The notes beneath the pieces are model-generated. The model ran no database searches, had not been told where the DNA came from, and worked only from the letters and a program-made list of their open reading frames with translations. The position numbers were made by a program, and so were the translations under genes. Positions 25,261-33,928 of a DNA stretch of 37,500 bases are shown here, piece by piece (position 1 is the first letter of the stretch; each line of letters starts with the position of its first letter). The stretch lies in the NCBI GenBank assembly GCA_937877455.1, contig CALFIU010000156.1:1-37500 (forward strand), read 5' to 3'. Origin of the DNA: an uncultured Bacteroidales bacterium. GTDB taxonomy: Bacteria > Bacteroidota > Bacteroidia > Bacteroidales > UBA3824.

Positions 25261-26124
25261 TTATCTCGATTTAAACAGTTTTATCAACGGTTTTACATAA
25301 TCTTCACGAGTTTCTATATCAGCACAATCCACTCCAGTATGTAAAAAAATCTCCTTATTGCGTTGGCGACGATTTTCTGCATTTTGTTTAAACTGCTGAC
25401 GAACCCAATTGTTGGATGTGTCAACAAGCATAGTCTGCCCTGTTTCTGCATCAACAAAATTTACAAGACCAACAGCTGGCATCTCGGTTTCACGAATATC
25501 ATAAACATTGAGAGCAAGTAGGTCGTGCTTATGGCGAGCAATTCTCAAAGCATCAGAAAAATCCTCACACATAAAGTCGGATATTATAAATGCCGTGCTA
25601 CGTTTTTTTATAACACTTACAAGATAACGCAACGCACCAGACACATCTGTACCTTTGCTTTTGGGTTCAAAGGTTAACAACTCCCTTATTATACGCAAAA
25701 TATGTTGACGACCTTTCTTGGGCGGTATAAACTTTTCTATAACATCAGAAAAAAACACCACTCCAATTTTGTCGTTGTTTTGGATTGCCGAAAAAGACAA
25801 TGTGGCTGCTATCTCTGTTATAAAATCGCGCTTACTCATTGTCTGACTACCAAAATCAGCAGAACCGCTGACATCCACTAAAATAATAACCGTCAACTCG
25901 CGTTCTTCCTCAAACACCTTTACGTATGGTTTGTCGAAACGAGCGGTTACATTCCAATCAATATTACGAATGTCGTCGCCATACTGATATTCTCTAACTT
26001 CACAAAAAGACATACCTTTGCCTTTAAACGCGCTATGATACTCGCCCGCAAAAAGATGATTGGATAAACCCTTGGTTTTTATTTCTATCTTCCTTACCTT
26101 TTTTATAATATCAGAAGTTTCCAC
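25261..26124 (-). CDS. DUF58 domain protein
   Basis: 287 residues, cytoplasmic. The DUF58 signature is present at 44-62 (REYQYGDDIRNIDWNVTAR), followed by a VWA-like DVSGS (84-88) that retains the DxSxS metal-site pattern. DUF58 proteins are regularly encoded beside MoxR ATPases and are thought to be their client or adaptor. The gene is 45 bp after moxR and 13 bp before the BatD-like gene. Confidence 0.93.
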   Translation of the reverse strand: METSDIIKKVRKIEIKTKGLSNHLFAGEYHSAFKGKGMSFCEVREYQYGDDIRNIDWNVTARFDKPYVKVFEEERELTVIILVDVSGSADFGSQTMSKRDFITEIAATLSFSAIQNNDKIGVVFFSDVIEKFIPPKKGRQHILRIIRELLTFEPKSKGTDVSGALRYLVSVIKKRSTAFIISDFMCEDFSDALRIARHKHDLLALNVYDIRETEMPAVGLVNFVDAETGQTMLVDTSNNWVRQQFKQNAENRRQRNKEIFLHTGVDCADIETREDYVKPLIKLFKSR

Positions 26125-26169
26125 TTTTTGTCTAATTGTTAATTAAACTGCCCAAAAAACTTTTTTTAC

Positions 26170-27165
26170 CTACGGTACTTGAACGGCATTGAGAATCTCT
26201 GTTACAACTTCTTCTGTTGTTACATTTTGAGCCTCTGCCTCGTAAGTAAGCCCAATACGATGGCGAAGTACAGGATGACACACCGCTCTTACATCTTCGG
26301 GTATAACATATCCCCTACGTTTTATAAAAGCATAAGCCTTGGCTGCCTTGGCAAGACTTATTCCTGCACGTGGAGAACCTCCATAACCTATAAGTTCTTT
26401 AAAATTGCTAAGGTTGTAATTTTCGGGATTGCGAGTTGCCGAAACTATATCAACGATATATTGTTCTATTTTTTCGTCAATATAAACTTGTTTTACAATC
26501 TCTCGAGCGCGAATTATATCCTCAGCCATAAGGATTTGATTTGGTTTTGGAAACTCGCCAGTAATATTTTGACGTATTATAAGTTTTTCTTCTTCTTTTT
26601 TGGGATACGAAACTATAATTTTAAGCATAAACCTATCTACCTGCGCCTCTGGCAACGGATAAGTACCTTCTTGTTCTATTGGGTTTTGCGTTGCCAAAAC
26701 AAGAAAAGGATCTTCAAGTTTAAATGTCTGCTCACCAATTGTTACTTGATGTTCTTGCATTGCCTCAAGCAATGCACTTTGAACCTTGGCTGGGCTACGA
26801 TTTATCTCGTCAGCAAGTATAAAATTGGCAAAAATAGGACCCTTTTTTACAACAAATTCCTCATTTTTTTGAGAATAAATCATAGTACCGAGCAAGTCGG
26901 CAGGCAAAAGGTCTGGCGTAAATTGTATGCGGTTAAACTTCGATTTTATAATTTCTGATAAAGTTTTAATAGCCAACGTTTTAGCTAACCCCGGCACACC
27001 TTCAAGCAAAATATGTCCGTTGCTCAACAAACCTATCAAAAGACCTTCAACAAGTTGTTTTTGACCTATAATAACCTTACCCATTTCCATGTTGACCATG
27101 TCAACAAACGAACTTTCACGATTTATTTTCTCGTTCAGCTCTTTAATATCCACTATTTGGCTCAT
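26170..27165 (-). CDS. MoxR-family AAA+ ATPase
   Basis: 331 residues, cytoplasmic. Walker A GVPGLAKT is at 56-63, Walker B ILADE at 116-120, sensor 1 ATQN at 158-161, and the VDRFM motif at 176-180. The C-terminal AAA lid completes a full-length MoxR protein. The family acts as a chaperone-like ATPase that activates or matures VWA-domain partners; here those are DUF58, BatA and BatB downstream. It is the first gene of the operon, with a consensus promoter 29-60 bp upstream. Confidence 0.96.
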   Translation of the reverse strand: MSQIVDIKELNEKINRESSFVDMVNMEMGKVIIGQKQLVEGLLIGLLSNGHILLEGVPGLAKTLAIKTLSEIIKSKFNRIQFTPDLLPADLLGTMIYSQKNEEFVVKKGPIFANFILADEINRSPAKVQSALLEAMQEHQVTIGEQTFKLEDPFLVLATQNPIEQEGTYPLPEAQVDRFMLKIIVSYPKKEEEKLIIRQNITGEFPKPNQILMAEDIIRAREIVKQVYIDEKIEQYIVDIVSATRNPENYNLSNFKELIGYGGSPRAGISLAKAAKAYAFIKRRGYVIPEDVRAVCHPVLRHRIGLTYEAEAQNVTTEEVVTEILNAVQVP

Positions 27166-27193
27166 TTTAAAATTTTGTTTTTTAATAGCAATG

Positions 27194-27225
27194 CAAATAT
27201 AAAAACGATAATTTTTTTATACAAA
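27194..27225 (-). promoter_or_regulatory. Consensus Bacteroides promoter for the moxR-bat operon
   Basis: On the minus strand TTTG (27225-27222), a 20-base spacer, and TATATTTG (27201-27194). The moxR start codon is 29 bp downstream. It is back to back with the histidine kinase promoter at 27304-27334. Confidence 0.7.
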
Positions 27226-27303
27226 AATGTAATGTTTACAATAGCAAAAATTAACTTTTTTTAAATTATTTAACCTTTAAAACAATGATTTTTAATTTTT
27301 TTG

Positions 27304-27334
27304 TTTGTCATAAACAAATTATTACATACTTTTG
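27304..27334 (+). promoter_or_regulatory. Consensus Bacteroides promoter for the histidine kinase gene
   Basis: TTTG (27304-27307), a 19-base spacer, and TACTTTTG (27327-27334) match the consensus exactly. The ATG at 27354 is 20 bp downstream. This promoter lies inside the longer open frame beginning at 27285, which argues for the later start codon. Confidence 0.75.
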
Positions 27335-27353
27335 TTTGGTTGTTAAAACAAAA

Positions 27354-28439
27354 ATGAACAGCAGTTTTTTTACGTACACATTATTAAATATTGCGTCAAC
27401 AACAGAAATAACGCAAAATCTTGTTGCCATAATAGTTGGAGAAATGGCCGCTGGAGGCTTGTTGGTTTATTCTATGCTTAACCTTGCCACATTTTTCTCT
27501 TTCAGCAAGAAAAAATTTTCGCTAAGGGCAACAATAATTTCATTTCCATTATCAATTTTACTTGCATTTTTAACCGTAAAATATAGTATTTTTGCAATTA
27601 TAAATCCAATAGTATTGGTAGGATTTATAATTGGCTCGTTTTTTTATGCCCAAAAAGCCAACGAAGTAATAAAAAAACGTAAAAGAATAGAAGAAGAAGG
27701 AAAAGCAAAAGTTCTTAAAAAAGCTATTGACGACCTTAAAAATAGCAACGCTACAAAAGACCGTTTTTTCTCAATAATGGCGCACGACATAAAGAACCCA
27801 ATTAGTAGCATAAAAATGCTTTCGGAACTTATAAACGAAAATGCTAACGAATTGGAAAACAAAAGATTACTTGAATTAGCTAAAACTCTTAAAACATGTG
27901 TTCAAAGTTTATTTAACCTTTTGGAAAACCTATTAACATGGAGTAGATCACAACTTGGTAAAATCAAATGTCAACCCGAAAAAATTAATGTAAACGAAAT
28001 TATTCTCGAACTAAAATTTTCGCTATACCCTGTCTGCGATGCAAAAAAAATAAATCTAAACTTTGACAACGGCAACATTGTAGAAATGTATGTCGACAAA
28101 AATATTTTACAAACCATTTTACGAAACCTTATTACCAACGCCATAAAATTTTCTTACGAAAATAGTTCTGTTGAAATTAAGTTTTCGCAAGACGAAAATT
28201 TTTATTCTGTGTCAGTATCTGACAACGGCACAGGAATGTCGCAAGATACAATAAATCAACTATTTAAAACAGATAAAGTAATTTCTATGCCAGGAACAGC
28301 TCACGAAAGCGGCACTGGCTTGGGACTAATAATTTGCAACGAATTTGCTGCCATACATCATGGCTCTATAAAAGTGCAATCAGAAGAAGGTCTTGGTAGC
28401 ACATTTACTGTTTTCTTAAACAGAAACATAAAAAACTAA
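27354..28439 (+). CDS. Membrane sensor histidine kinase (orphan)
   Basis: 361 residues from the ATG at 27354; the frame is open from 27285, but the promoter overlaps that extension. Three membrane segments in the first 100 residues (about 24-45, 58-77, 80-98) are followed by a Lys/Glu-rich coiled segment. The HisKA domain has phospho-acceptor His144 (SIMAHDIKNP), and the HATPase domain carries the N box (NLITNAIKF, 258-266), G1 (DNGTGM, 290-295) and G2 (GTGLGL, 320-325). No periplasmic sensor domain is visible, so it may sense membrane state. No response regulator gene is in the window. It diverges from the moxR-bat operon. Confidence 0.93.
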   Translation: MNSSFFTYTLLNIASTTEITQNLVAIIVGEMAAGGLLVYSMLNLATFFSFSKKKFSLRATIISFPLSILLAFLTVKYSIFAIINPIVLVGFIIGSFFYAQKANEVIKKRKRIEEEGKAKVLKKAIDDLKNSNATKDRFFSIMAHDIKNPISSIKMLSELINENANELENKRLLELAKTLKTCVQSLFNLLENLLTWSRSQLGKIKCQPEKINVNEIILELKFSLYPVCDAKKINLNFDNGNIVEMYVDKNILQTILRNLITNAIKFSYENSSVEIKFSQDENFYSVSVSDNGTGMSQDTINQLFKTDKVISMPGTAHESGTGLGLIICNEFAAIHHGSIKVQSEEGLGSTFTVFLNRNIKN

Positions 28440-28477
28440 CTGCTAAAACATTATTTTGAGTAATATAGATTGTTTTT

Positions 28478-29224
28478 TTAAAGCAATCCCAACTTTTTAT
28501 GCTCGATAATTATTTTGCAAGCGTGAACAAAAGCCGAAATCTTGTCAACAGCACTCGCGGGTTCGCGTCCATACGAAACAACACCGCGCGATGGCAAAAT
28601 AGCAATGTCGCCACCAGACAACTCCGACGATAATCCATTGACAAAATCCTCATCAGAAAAATCACTAAAAACAAGTTTTTTAAGACCTTTTTTAAAAATC
28701 CTAAAATGCTCTGGTGCAAGTGATTTGGCTGTTTCTAAAAGTTTTTCTACATCACCGTCAAAAATTTTTAGAGCCAACTCCGATTCCAACGGATAAACAT
28801 GTGCTATAGAAACCGCAGAAACGCTTTTTTCGGCAAATTTTTCATAAGCAGCCAGATGTGCAGAAAATTCTTCGGAACAACGAACAAATTTATCTGCCAC
28901 TGCCTCGAACGATGTACAATCGTCATTAAGGCGAACAATAGAACCATGTTCCATTGGATAACGTGCAAAATCGCGCATCGATGCAAGTTTTCCGCTACAA
29001 AAAAAGTAACGTCCTTTTAAATGCGGCACACTGCGACCTATGGGATATTCTGGACTAATTGAAATCATATCCGAAGCATCTTCGGGCATAAACTCGGTTA
29101 CATCGGCCGAAAAACAGCCACAACGACCTTCCGCCCAAAAATTTCTACTTACAATAGCGGCCGCCTCTCCTACCCTTGTTATCATTTTGGCAAGCCCATC
29201 GTTTCTGTAAAGAATAGATTTCAT
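28478..29224 (-). CDS. Class II aldolase-like protein lacking metal-site histidines
   Basis: 248 residues, cytoplasmic. The layout resembles RhaD/class II aldolase-adducin proteins: N-terminal FWAEGRCGCFSADVTE (29-44, cf. the GGNIS region), GRYFFCSGKLASMRD (71-85, cf. the SG-x-MRD loop), VSIAHVYPLESEL (138-150, cf. HxHPT), and ILPSRGVVSYG (209-219, cf. PHHGxxxxG). The zinc-binding HxH is reduced to a single His142, and the PHHG motif reads PSRG. A catalytic aldolase is therefore unlikely; it may be a regulatory or otherwise repurposed relative. It stands alone, convergent with the histidine kinase gene. Confidence 0.65.
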   Translation of the reverse strand: MKSILYRNDGLAKMITRVGEAAAIVSRNFWAEGRCGCFSADVTEFMPEDASDMISISPEYPIGRSVPHLKGRYFFCSGKLASMRDFARYPMEHGSIVRLNDDCTSFEAVADKFVRCSEEFSAHLAAYEKFAEKSVSAVSIAHVYPLESELALKIFDGDVEKLLETAKSLAPEHFRIFKKGLKKLVFSDFSDEDFVNGLSSELSGGDIAILPSRGVVSYGREPASAVDKISAFVHACKIIIEHKKLGLL

Positions 29225-29550
29225 TTAGTAATAAACTATTTTAAATACATTAGAATCACAAAATTCTACATTTTTTTAAGTTTTACAAATTTTTTGCCAA
29301 ATAATTTTTAACAACTTTTAATTTGATTTTTTCTTAATAAAGCAACTTGGATTTTATCTCGACTTATTTTATGTTTACCTCAATATTTTTACTAAATAAT
29401 ACAAAATCTATACGTCGATTTCATTTGATTTTTTTACAGCGAATTAAACGAATAAAACAAATTTCAATCTCAAAATGCTCATTTACAACCAGTAAACTAC
29501 GCTTTTTCGATTTCATACGCCTTGAAAAATATAATTTTTGGATCTACCCT
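29225..29550. other. AT-rich intergenic region with a small hairpin
   Basis: 326 bp separate two minus-strand genes. I see no coding sequence. TAGAAT (29251-29256) and ATTCTA (29263-29268) form a 6-bp stem, followed on the plus strand by ACATTTTTTT. No upstream plus-strand gene needs a terminator here. No clear promoter for the aldolase-like gene was found. Confidence 0.5.
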
Positions 29551-30432
29551 TTATTCTTCCCAACGCCAATTGCTAAGCGTTACTTGTTTTTCTACTGATA
29601 TTTTGTCTGCGGAGTTTAGATTTGGGAAAAAATCAATGCCAGTTAAATCCTCCAATTCGTCAATACTTTTAACATAGTTTTGTAAATTGTCGTTTGCGTC
29701 TATTGAGCCGTCATGATCAAGATAAAAACCTATGGCTCTATAAGTTTCGTCTTTTAAACAAAGTATAGCCATAAAAAAATGACCTGGAACTATAAGACCT
29801 GATGAAGTATAGTTTTTTATATCATAAAAATGATCAATTGTTCCGCCTTTAACCACATATAGCGTATCGCGAAAATCATCACGATTCCACGCACGTATTC
29901 TCTCTTCGAGTTTTTCCCAAATGCCAGCGTTAAAAGCATGGATTTGTGGGTGCATGTTTGATAGCAAATAGGTTTGAGCATTCATAGATACCGAAACTTG
30001 GCGGTCGGCAGAGGCTACCATGTGTCCACGGTCGTAACCGCTTCCTGTATAATCGTCAAAATGGCTACGATACTCATACGGAATGTCGAGATCTTCGCTC
30101 CACTCCTCGTTACGTCCAACATTTCCTCCGCTGTTGCCCTTATACATTTGAAAAGCAGACCAACGTTGAGCGCGTTTGTCGCAATCCCATTCTATGGCAT
30201 AATTTACGCCATATACTCCGTCGGGATCGCTTTTTACAAGTATTATACTATTTTCGTCGCCGTATGGTGCAGGACATTCCATACGCGAAACAAAGGCAAG
30301 TCCTTCGCTCTTAGATTCTTCTGTAAAATCAAACGATTTGTTTTCTATTACTTCGTAATCGTTGTCCGGTATGTACGAACAACTGCCCAAAACGGCTAAA
30401 CTTATTAAAAACGTGAGTTTTATGAGTTTCAT
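29551..30432 (-). CDS. DNA/RNA non-specific endonuclease, lipoprotein
   Basis: 293 residues of the NucA/EndA (beta-beta-alpha-metal) family, which cleaves DNA and RNA without sequence preference. A lipobox LGSC puts the lipidated Cys at 18, so it is probably tethered to the outer membrane, perhaps surface exposed. The catalytic motif DRGH is at 134-137 (His137 as general base), with Asn159 (LSNMHPQ) as the expected metal ligand and an FNAGIWEKLE helix after it. All key residues are present. A near-consensus promoter lies just upstream. It is the second of two tandem nuclease genes. Confidence 0.92.
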   Translation of the reverse strand: MKLIKLTFLISLAVLGSCSYIPDNDYEVIENKSFDFTEESKSEGLAFVSRMECPAPYGDENSIILVKSDPDGVYGVNYAIEWDCDKRAQRWSAFQMYKGNSGGNVGRNEEWSEDLDIPYEYRSHFDDYTGSGYDRGHMVASADRQVSVSMNAQTYLLSNMHPQIHAFNAGIWEKLEERIRAWNRDDFRDTLYVVKGGTIDHFYDIKNYTSSGLIVPGHFFMAILCLKDETYRAIGFYLDHDGSIDANDNLQNYVKSIDELEDLTGIDFFPNLNSADKISVEKQVTLSNWRWEE

Positions 30433-30452
30433 AATCTTCTTTTTTGCAGCGG

Positions 30453-30483
30453 TAAAGTTAACGCTTTTATCTGTTTAAACAAA
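30453..30483 (-). promoter_or_regulatory. Bacteroides-type promoter for the lipoprotein nuclease gene
   Basis: On the minus strand TTTG (30483-30480), a 19-base spacer, and TAACTTTA (30460-30453, one mismatch to TAnnTTTG). The start codon at 30432 is 21 bp downstream. Confidence 0.6.
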
Positions 30484-30499
30484 AAAATTTTTATTGGGT

Positions 30500-31324
30500 T
30501 TATTTTATTCCCCATTCGTTAAGTCTTAACGACTTTTCTATCTTGCGTTCAATTGAGTTGGGTAGGTTTGGAAAAAAATCTAATCCAGTAAGTTTTTCAA
30601 GTTCATAAATTGATTTTGCATAAAGTTTTAGGTCTGAGTTTGGATTTATTTCCTTATGTTCCACCCAAAAACCCATAGCCTTATATTGTCCATCTTTTAA
30701 ACAAAGTATTGCCATAAAAAAATATTTTGGAACAACAAGCCCAGTTTTGGTAAATTCCTTTATTTGAGATGGGTTGTCGATTGTGCCACCCTTAACCACA
30801 TAAAGCGTATCGCGGAAATTGTCGCGATTCCAACTTGTTAGTTTGTTTTCCATTTTCAACCAAATGCCACCGTTGAATTTTGAAAGTTGTGGCATAATGT
30901 TGCTGTAACAAAAAGTTTGTTCGTTGAAAGCCTTCGACACCAATCTATCTTGAGAGGCTACAATATGTCCTCGCGAATATCCGCTACCTCTATAATCGGC
31001 TTGTGTGGTACGATATTTTGAATCCACAGCAGTTTCCTCGTGCCAAAATTCTGTTCTTTTAAGATTACGCCCGCTATTGCCTTTATACATACGGAAGGCA
31101 GCAAAACGCTGCGACCGTTTTGGAAGATTGTATTCTATAAAATAGTTTATTCCATAAATGCTGTCGGGGTCTTCTTTAACAATAATTATGTTGTTTTGTA
31201 TGTCTTTACTAAGCCGCGGACATTCCAAAAGGTCTTTTACCATATCGCGACCATTCCCCTGCCCCATGCTCGATGTTGCACACAACAACAGTAATATCCA
31301 AGAAATAGGTAATCTAATATTCAT
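30500..31324 (-). CDS. DNA/RNA non-specific endonuclease, secreted
   Basis: 274 residues from the ATG at 31324, which gives a clean signal peptide (NIRLPISWILLLLCATSSMGQ, cleavage near GQ). The frame is open to 31393, but that part coincides with a terminator hairpin. It is a NucA/EndA-family paralogue of the next gene: same KGNSGRN, GGIWLKMEN and TLYVVKGGTID stretches. The motif reads SRGH (117-120) instead of DRGH, with catalytic His120 and Asn142 kept. No lipobox is present, so it is probably released to the periplasm or outside. The nuclease pair lies just downstream of the barrel/DUF5689/DUF6359 genes. Confidence 0.9.
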   Translation of the reverse strand: MNIRLPISWILLLLCATSSMGQGNGRDMVKDLLECPRLSKDIQNNIIIVKEDPDSIYGINYFIEYNLPKRSQRFAAFRMYKGNSGRNLKRTEFWHEETAVDSKYRTTQADYRGSGYSRGHIVASQDRLVSKAFNEQTFCYSNIMPQLSKFNGGIWLKMENKLTSWNRDNFRDTLYVVKGGTIDNPSQIKEFTKTGLVVPKYFFMAILCLKDGQYKAMGFWVEHKEINPNSDLKLYAKSIYELEKLTGLDFFPNLPNSIERKIEKSLRLNEWGIK

Positions 31325-31350
31325 GCTAACAGATGTTTTTATAAAATTAA

Positions 31351-31393
31351 GTGCGGACATCCCGCCGCTTTTTTGCATGCAAGCCGTCCGCAC
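31351..31393 (-). terminator. Terminator between the large lipoprotein gene and the nuclease genes
   Basis: GTGCGGAC (31351-31358) pairs perfectly with GTCCGCAC (31386-31393). On the minus strand the stem begins 27 bp after the stop at 31420 and is followed by TTAATTTTAT. The T tract is interrupted, so termination may be partial. The plus-strand side also has a T run, so it could act in both directions. Confidence 0.75.
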
Positions 31394-31419
31394 ATTATTT
31401 TTTTTAGTGTTTTGGTTAT

Positions 31420-33906
31420 TTATTCTGGTTTAGTGCCATACGAAGTATATGTACCATCGTCAGAGTATAACTCACAATATGTAGCGGTATTTAGACCACT
31501 TGTACCCAAATACATTTTTATAGTGCCATAAAGTAATACGGTCTTGCCTAAAGCATCTACATTGTTTGACAGATATATCTCATTTTTTATAGCGGTACTG
31601 CCTTTAACACTCACGCACTTCTCATAATCAGTTTCGGTTGGACTATCAGCAATTAGAACGTTGGATGTAGATGCCCCTTCTGTACCAAGAACAAGAGTAC
31701 TTGACGAAAGAGAATTACCGTTTACCGAACCAATTATATAGCCTTTTACGTAACCTTTGTCTGATGATGACGTTGTCAATGTCATTGCCAATAAATCTGC
31801 ACAAGTATATGGATTTTCGTATTTACCTTTATCTACAGCTGAGGTTGGATCTGTTGTTGAACCTGTACCATTATCAGTTTCTGCTACCTTGAAATTTTTA
31901 ATCTCCCAAGTTCCAGCTTTTGTTTCGTTTGATGTGTATTTAAAAGCAATACGAATGCTTTTTCCACTATAACTCGATATATCAACAGTATTTTCTACAA
32001 AAGTTTTTACTGTTGTTGGCCATTCAGAAATTTCCAACGATGTCCATGTTGCAGAATTTGGATTGCCAGATGTATAGTCGGTGGATATTAACACGCTACA
32101 CGACGTTTTTACATCTACCTCAAAATATTGTCCCGACTGTGAAAAACTTAAAGATATATTTGTTGGGGCATTACTCAAATCTATTTCAGGAGAAATAAGC
32201 CAAGCTTCTGAATCATAATTTGTACTGCTTACATAAGCACTTCCTTTCATATAACCATTAGAGTTGTACGTCCAAATATTACTATTTGCAAGTGCTCCGT
32301 TTTTAGAAACGCAATAAGAAGTAAATTTGCCTTGACTCGTTGATAAATCTTCGTACGTTATCGTTTCTTTTTCTGAAAGATTATTATCGCCTTCAATAAC
32401 ATCTGTTATAGTTTCTAAAGTTTGCTCTGGGTCAACGCCTGCTGCATTTCCATCAATCTCGGCATATTTTATTTCAATGATACCATTATCAAATCCAAAA
32501 TAATAAGCCACTTTAGCATACATCAAGACTGTTTTCAAATAATTACCAGGATTATCTTTCAAATTTAACATATCTCTTATATCACCAGAAGCAAGTTTTA
32601 CAGACGTACAGTTGAATACACTTTTTACCGTATCGGCATCAGCAATAGCAATGTTGGTGTTAACTGCTCCTGTTACAGAAAATGTTACATTTTTTGTTGA
32701 TGAAACATAACCAACAATAACACCTTTTATCCAAACATAATCGTCAATTGTGTTTTGCTGAATGTACGAAATGTTATAAGGATTGTCTCTTGTGCCATCT
32801 CCCGATGCTTCTGCTGCATGTTCTTCAATCACTGGCTCGGCAATTTCGGGTTCGGTTTCTTGTAGTTTAACGTTTTTAATCTCCCAAGTACCAGCTTTTT
32901 CGGCAGTAGAAGTATATTTAAAGGCAATGCGCACCGAAGATTTTCCCACATATTGACTAAGATTTACAATTCCACTATTGACAAAGGTATAACTTTTTCC
33001 GTTAGAATTTTGAGGCCAAACAATTTGCAAAGTTTCCCAATTGGTGCTATCAACCGATACAAGCACTTCACAAGCGTTGCCAACGAGATTGTTGTCGCCA
33101 AAATATGCAGCTGCATGGTCGAATGTGAAATAAGCGGCAGTTTTTCCTGTTAAATCTACGGGTGGCGAAATAAGCCAAGCCTCTGCAGCATAGTCTTTTT
33201 TGTTAGCATAAGCCGAAGCCACCATACCATATTTAGTAAATGTCCAAACGTCGAATGTAGAATCGTTTGCCACCGTTCTATGGCGAAAATCGCCCATGCT
33301 TTCAGAAAATGGCTCGTCAATATATGTAACCACAGGTTGGGGAGCATTGTTGTCAACAGCTTGAACAACTCCTCCTGTTTCTACACCGTTTATTTTTACA
33401 TAAAAAGTATTTTTTATTCCAGTTACAGAAAAATATGTTTGTAATACACCGCCAAAAACCACCTCTTGACCAAAATTATTAGGGTTGTCTTTAAGGTTGG
33501 CAGCAGTACGAATTTTTCCAGTAGGCAACTGAACAGGTATACATTTGGTATAATCTTTTTGGTCTGCTTGGTCGGCAATAAGCACGTTGGCAGCCTGCGA
33601 AATAGTATCGCTTTTTATAAAAATGCTATTAGAGGCTATTTTTGTTCCATAGATATAGCCAACAATGTAACCCTTAACATAAACTGTGTCGGTGCCAACC
33701 GAAAGTTGCATGGCATCATCCACTGATATTGGATCTGCAACTGTTCCGAAATTTAGAGAAGCGCGCTGTTCTTCGGCAAGTTGATTATCGTGCTGACTTT
33801 GAAAATTTGGGTTGGCGTATGGATTGTCAACCTCAGTGTCGTAACAACCTGCAAAGGCGGCAAGCAACACTGAAAAAGCCAAAAGGTTAAATAAAATCTC
33901 TTTCAT
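31420..33906 (-). CDS. Large lipoprotein with alternating DUF6359 and choice-of-anchor J domains
   Basis: 828 residues. The signal ends in AFAGC, lipidated Cys21. Five modules are visible. DUF6359-like OB-type domains occur at about 60-175, 370-485 and 697-815, each with a V(Y/W)xKGxIxG entry (YVKGYIVG, WIKGVIVG, YVKGYIIG), a NxxIAD strand and a final YGTIKMYLG- or GGVLQTYFS-like strand. Choice-of-anchor J domains occur at about 193-350 and 515-677, each with AEAWLISPPVDL or SEAWLISPEIDL and the near-identical ending RIAFKYTSxxxKAGTWEIKN. It is probably a surface-exposed binding protein; ligand unknown. It is the third gene of an operon, 22 bp after the DUF5689 gene. Confidence 0.85.
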   Translation of the reverse strand: MKEILFNLLAFSVLLAAFAGCYDTEVDNPYANPNFQSQHDNQLAEEQRASLNFGTVADPISVDDAMQLSVGTDTVYVKGYIVGYIYGTKIASNSIFIKSDTISQAANVLIADQADQKDYTKCIPVQLPTGKIRTAANLKDNPNNFGQEVVFGGVLQTYFSVTGIKNTFYVKINGVETGGVVQAVDNNAPQPVVTYIDEPFSESMGDFRHRTVANDSTFDVWTFTKYGMVASAYANKKDYAAEAWLISPPVDLTGKTAAYFTFDHAAAYFGDNNLVGNACEVLVSVDSTNWETLQIVWPQNSNGKSYTFVNSGIVNLSQYVGKSSVRIAFKYTSTAEKAGTWEIKNVKLQETEPEIAEPVIEEHAAEASGDGTRDNPYNISYIQQNTIDDYVWIKGVIVGYVSSTKNVTFSVTGAVNTNIAIADADTVKSVFNCTSVKLASGDIRDMLNLKDNPGNYLKTVLMYAKVAYYFGFDNGIIEIKYAEIDGNAAGVDPEQTLETITDVIEGDNNLSEKETITYEDLSTSQGKFTSYCVSKNGALANSNIWTYNSNGYMKGSAYVSSTNYDSEAWLISPEIDLSNAPTNISLSFSQSGQYFEVDVKTSCSVLISTDYTSGNPNSATWTSLEISEWPTTVKTFVENTVDISSYSGKSIRIAFKYTSNETKAGTWEIKNFKVAETDNGTGSTTDPTSAVDKGKYENPYTCADLLAMTLTTSSSDKGYVKGYIIGSVNGNSLSSSTLVLGTEGASTSNVLIADSPTETDYEKCVSVKGSTAIKNEIYLSNNVDALGKTVLLYGTIKMYLGTSGLNTATYCELYSDDGTYTSYGTKPE

Positions 33907-33928
33907 GGTGTGTATTTATTTTTGCAAT

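Noticed and set aside
26179..26958. Plus-strand open frame of 259 codons
   Set aside because: Fully antisense to the MoxR ATPase gene; the translation is Phe/Tyr/Cys-rich and resembles no family.
28468..28488. Inverted repeat between histidine kinase and aldolase-like genes as a terminator
   Set aside because: The stem is only 5 bp of outer pairing in an A/T run that includes the stop codon; too weak to call.
29347..29598. Plus-strand 83-codon frame in the gap before the nuclease genes
   Set aside because: Low-complexity Phe/Ile/Lys-rich translation in very AT-rich DNA that runs into the 3' end of the nuclease gene; no promoter seen.
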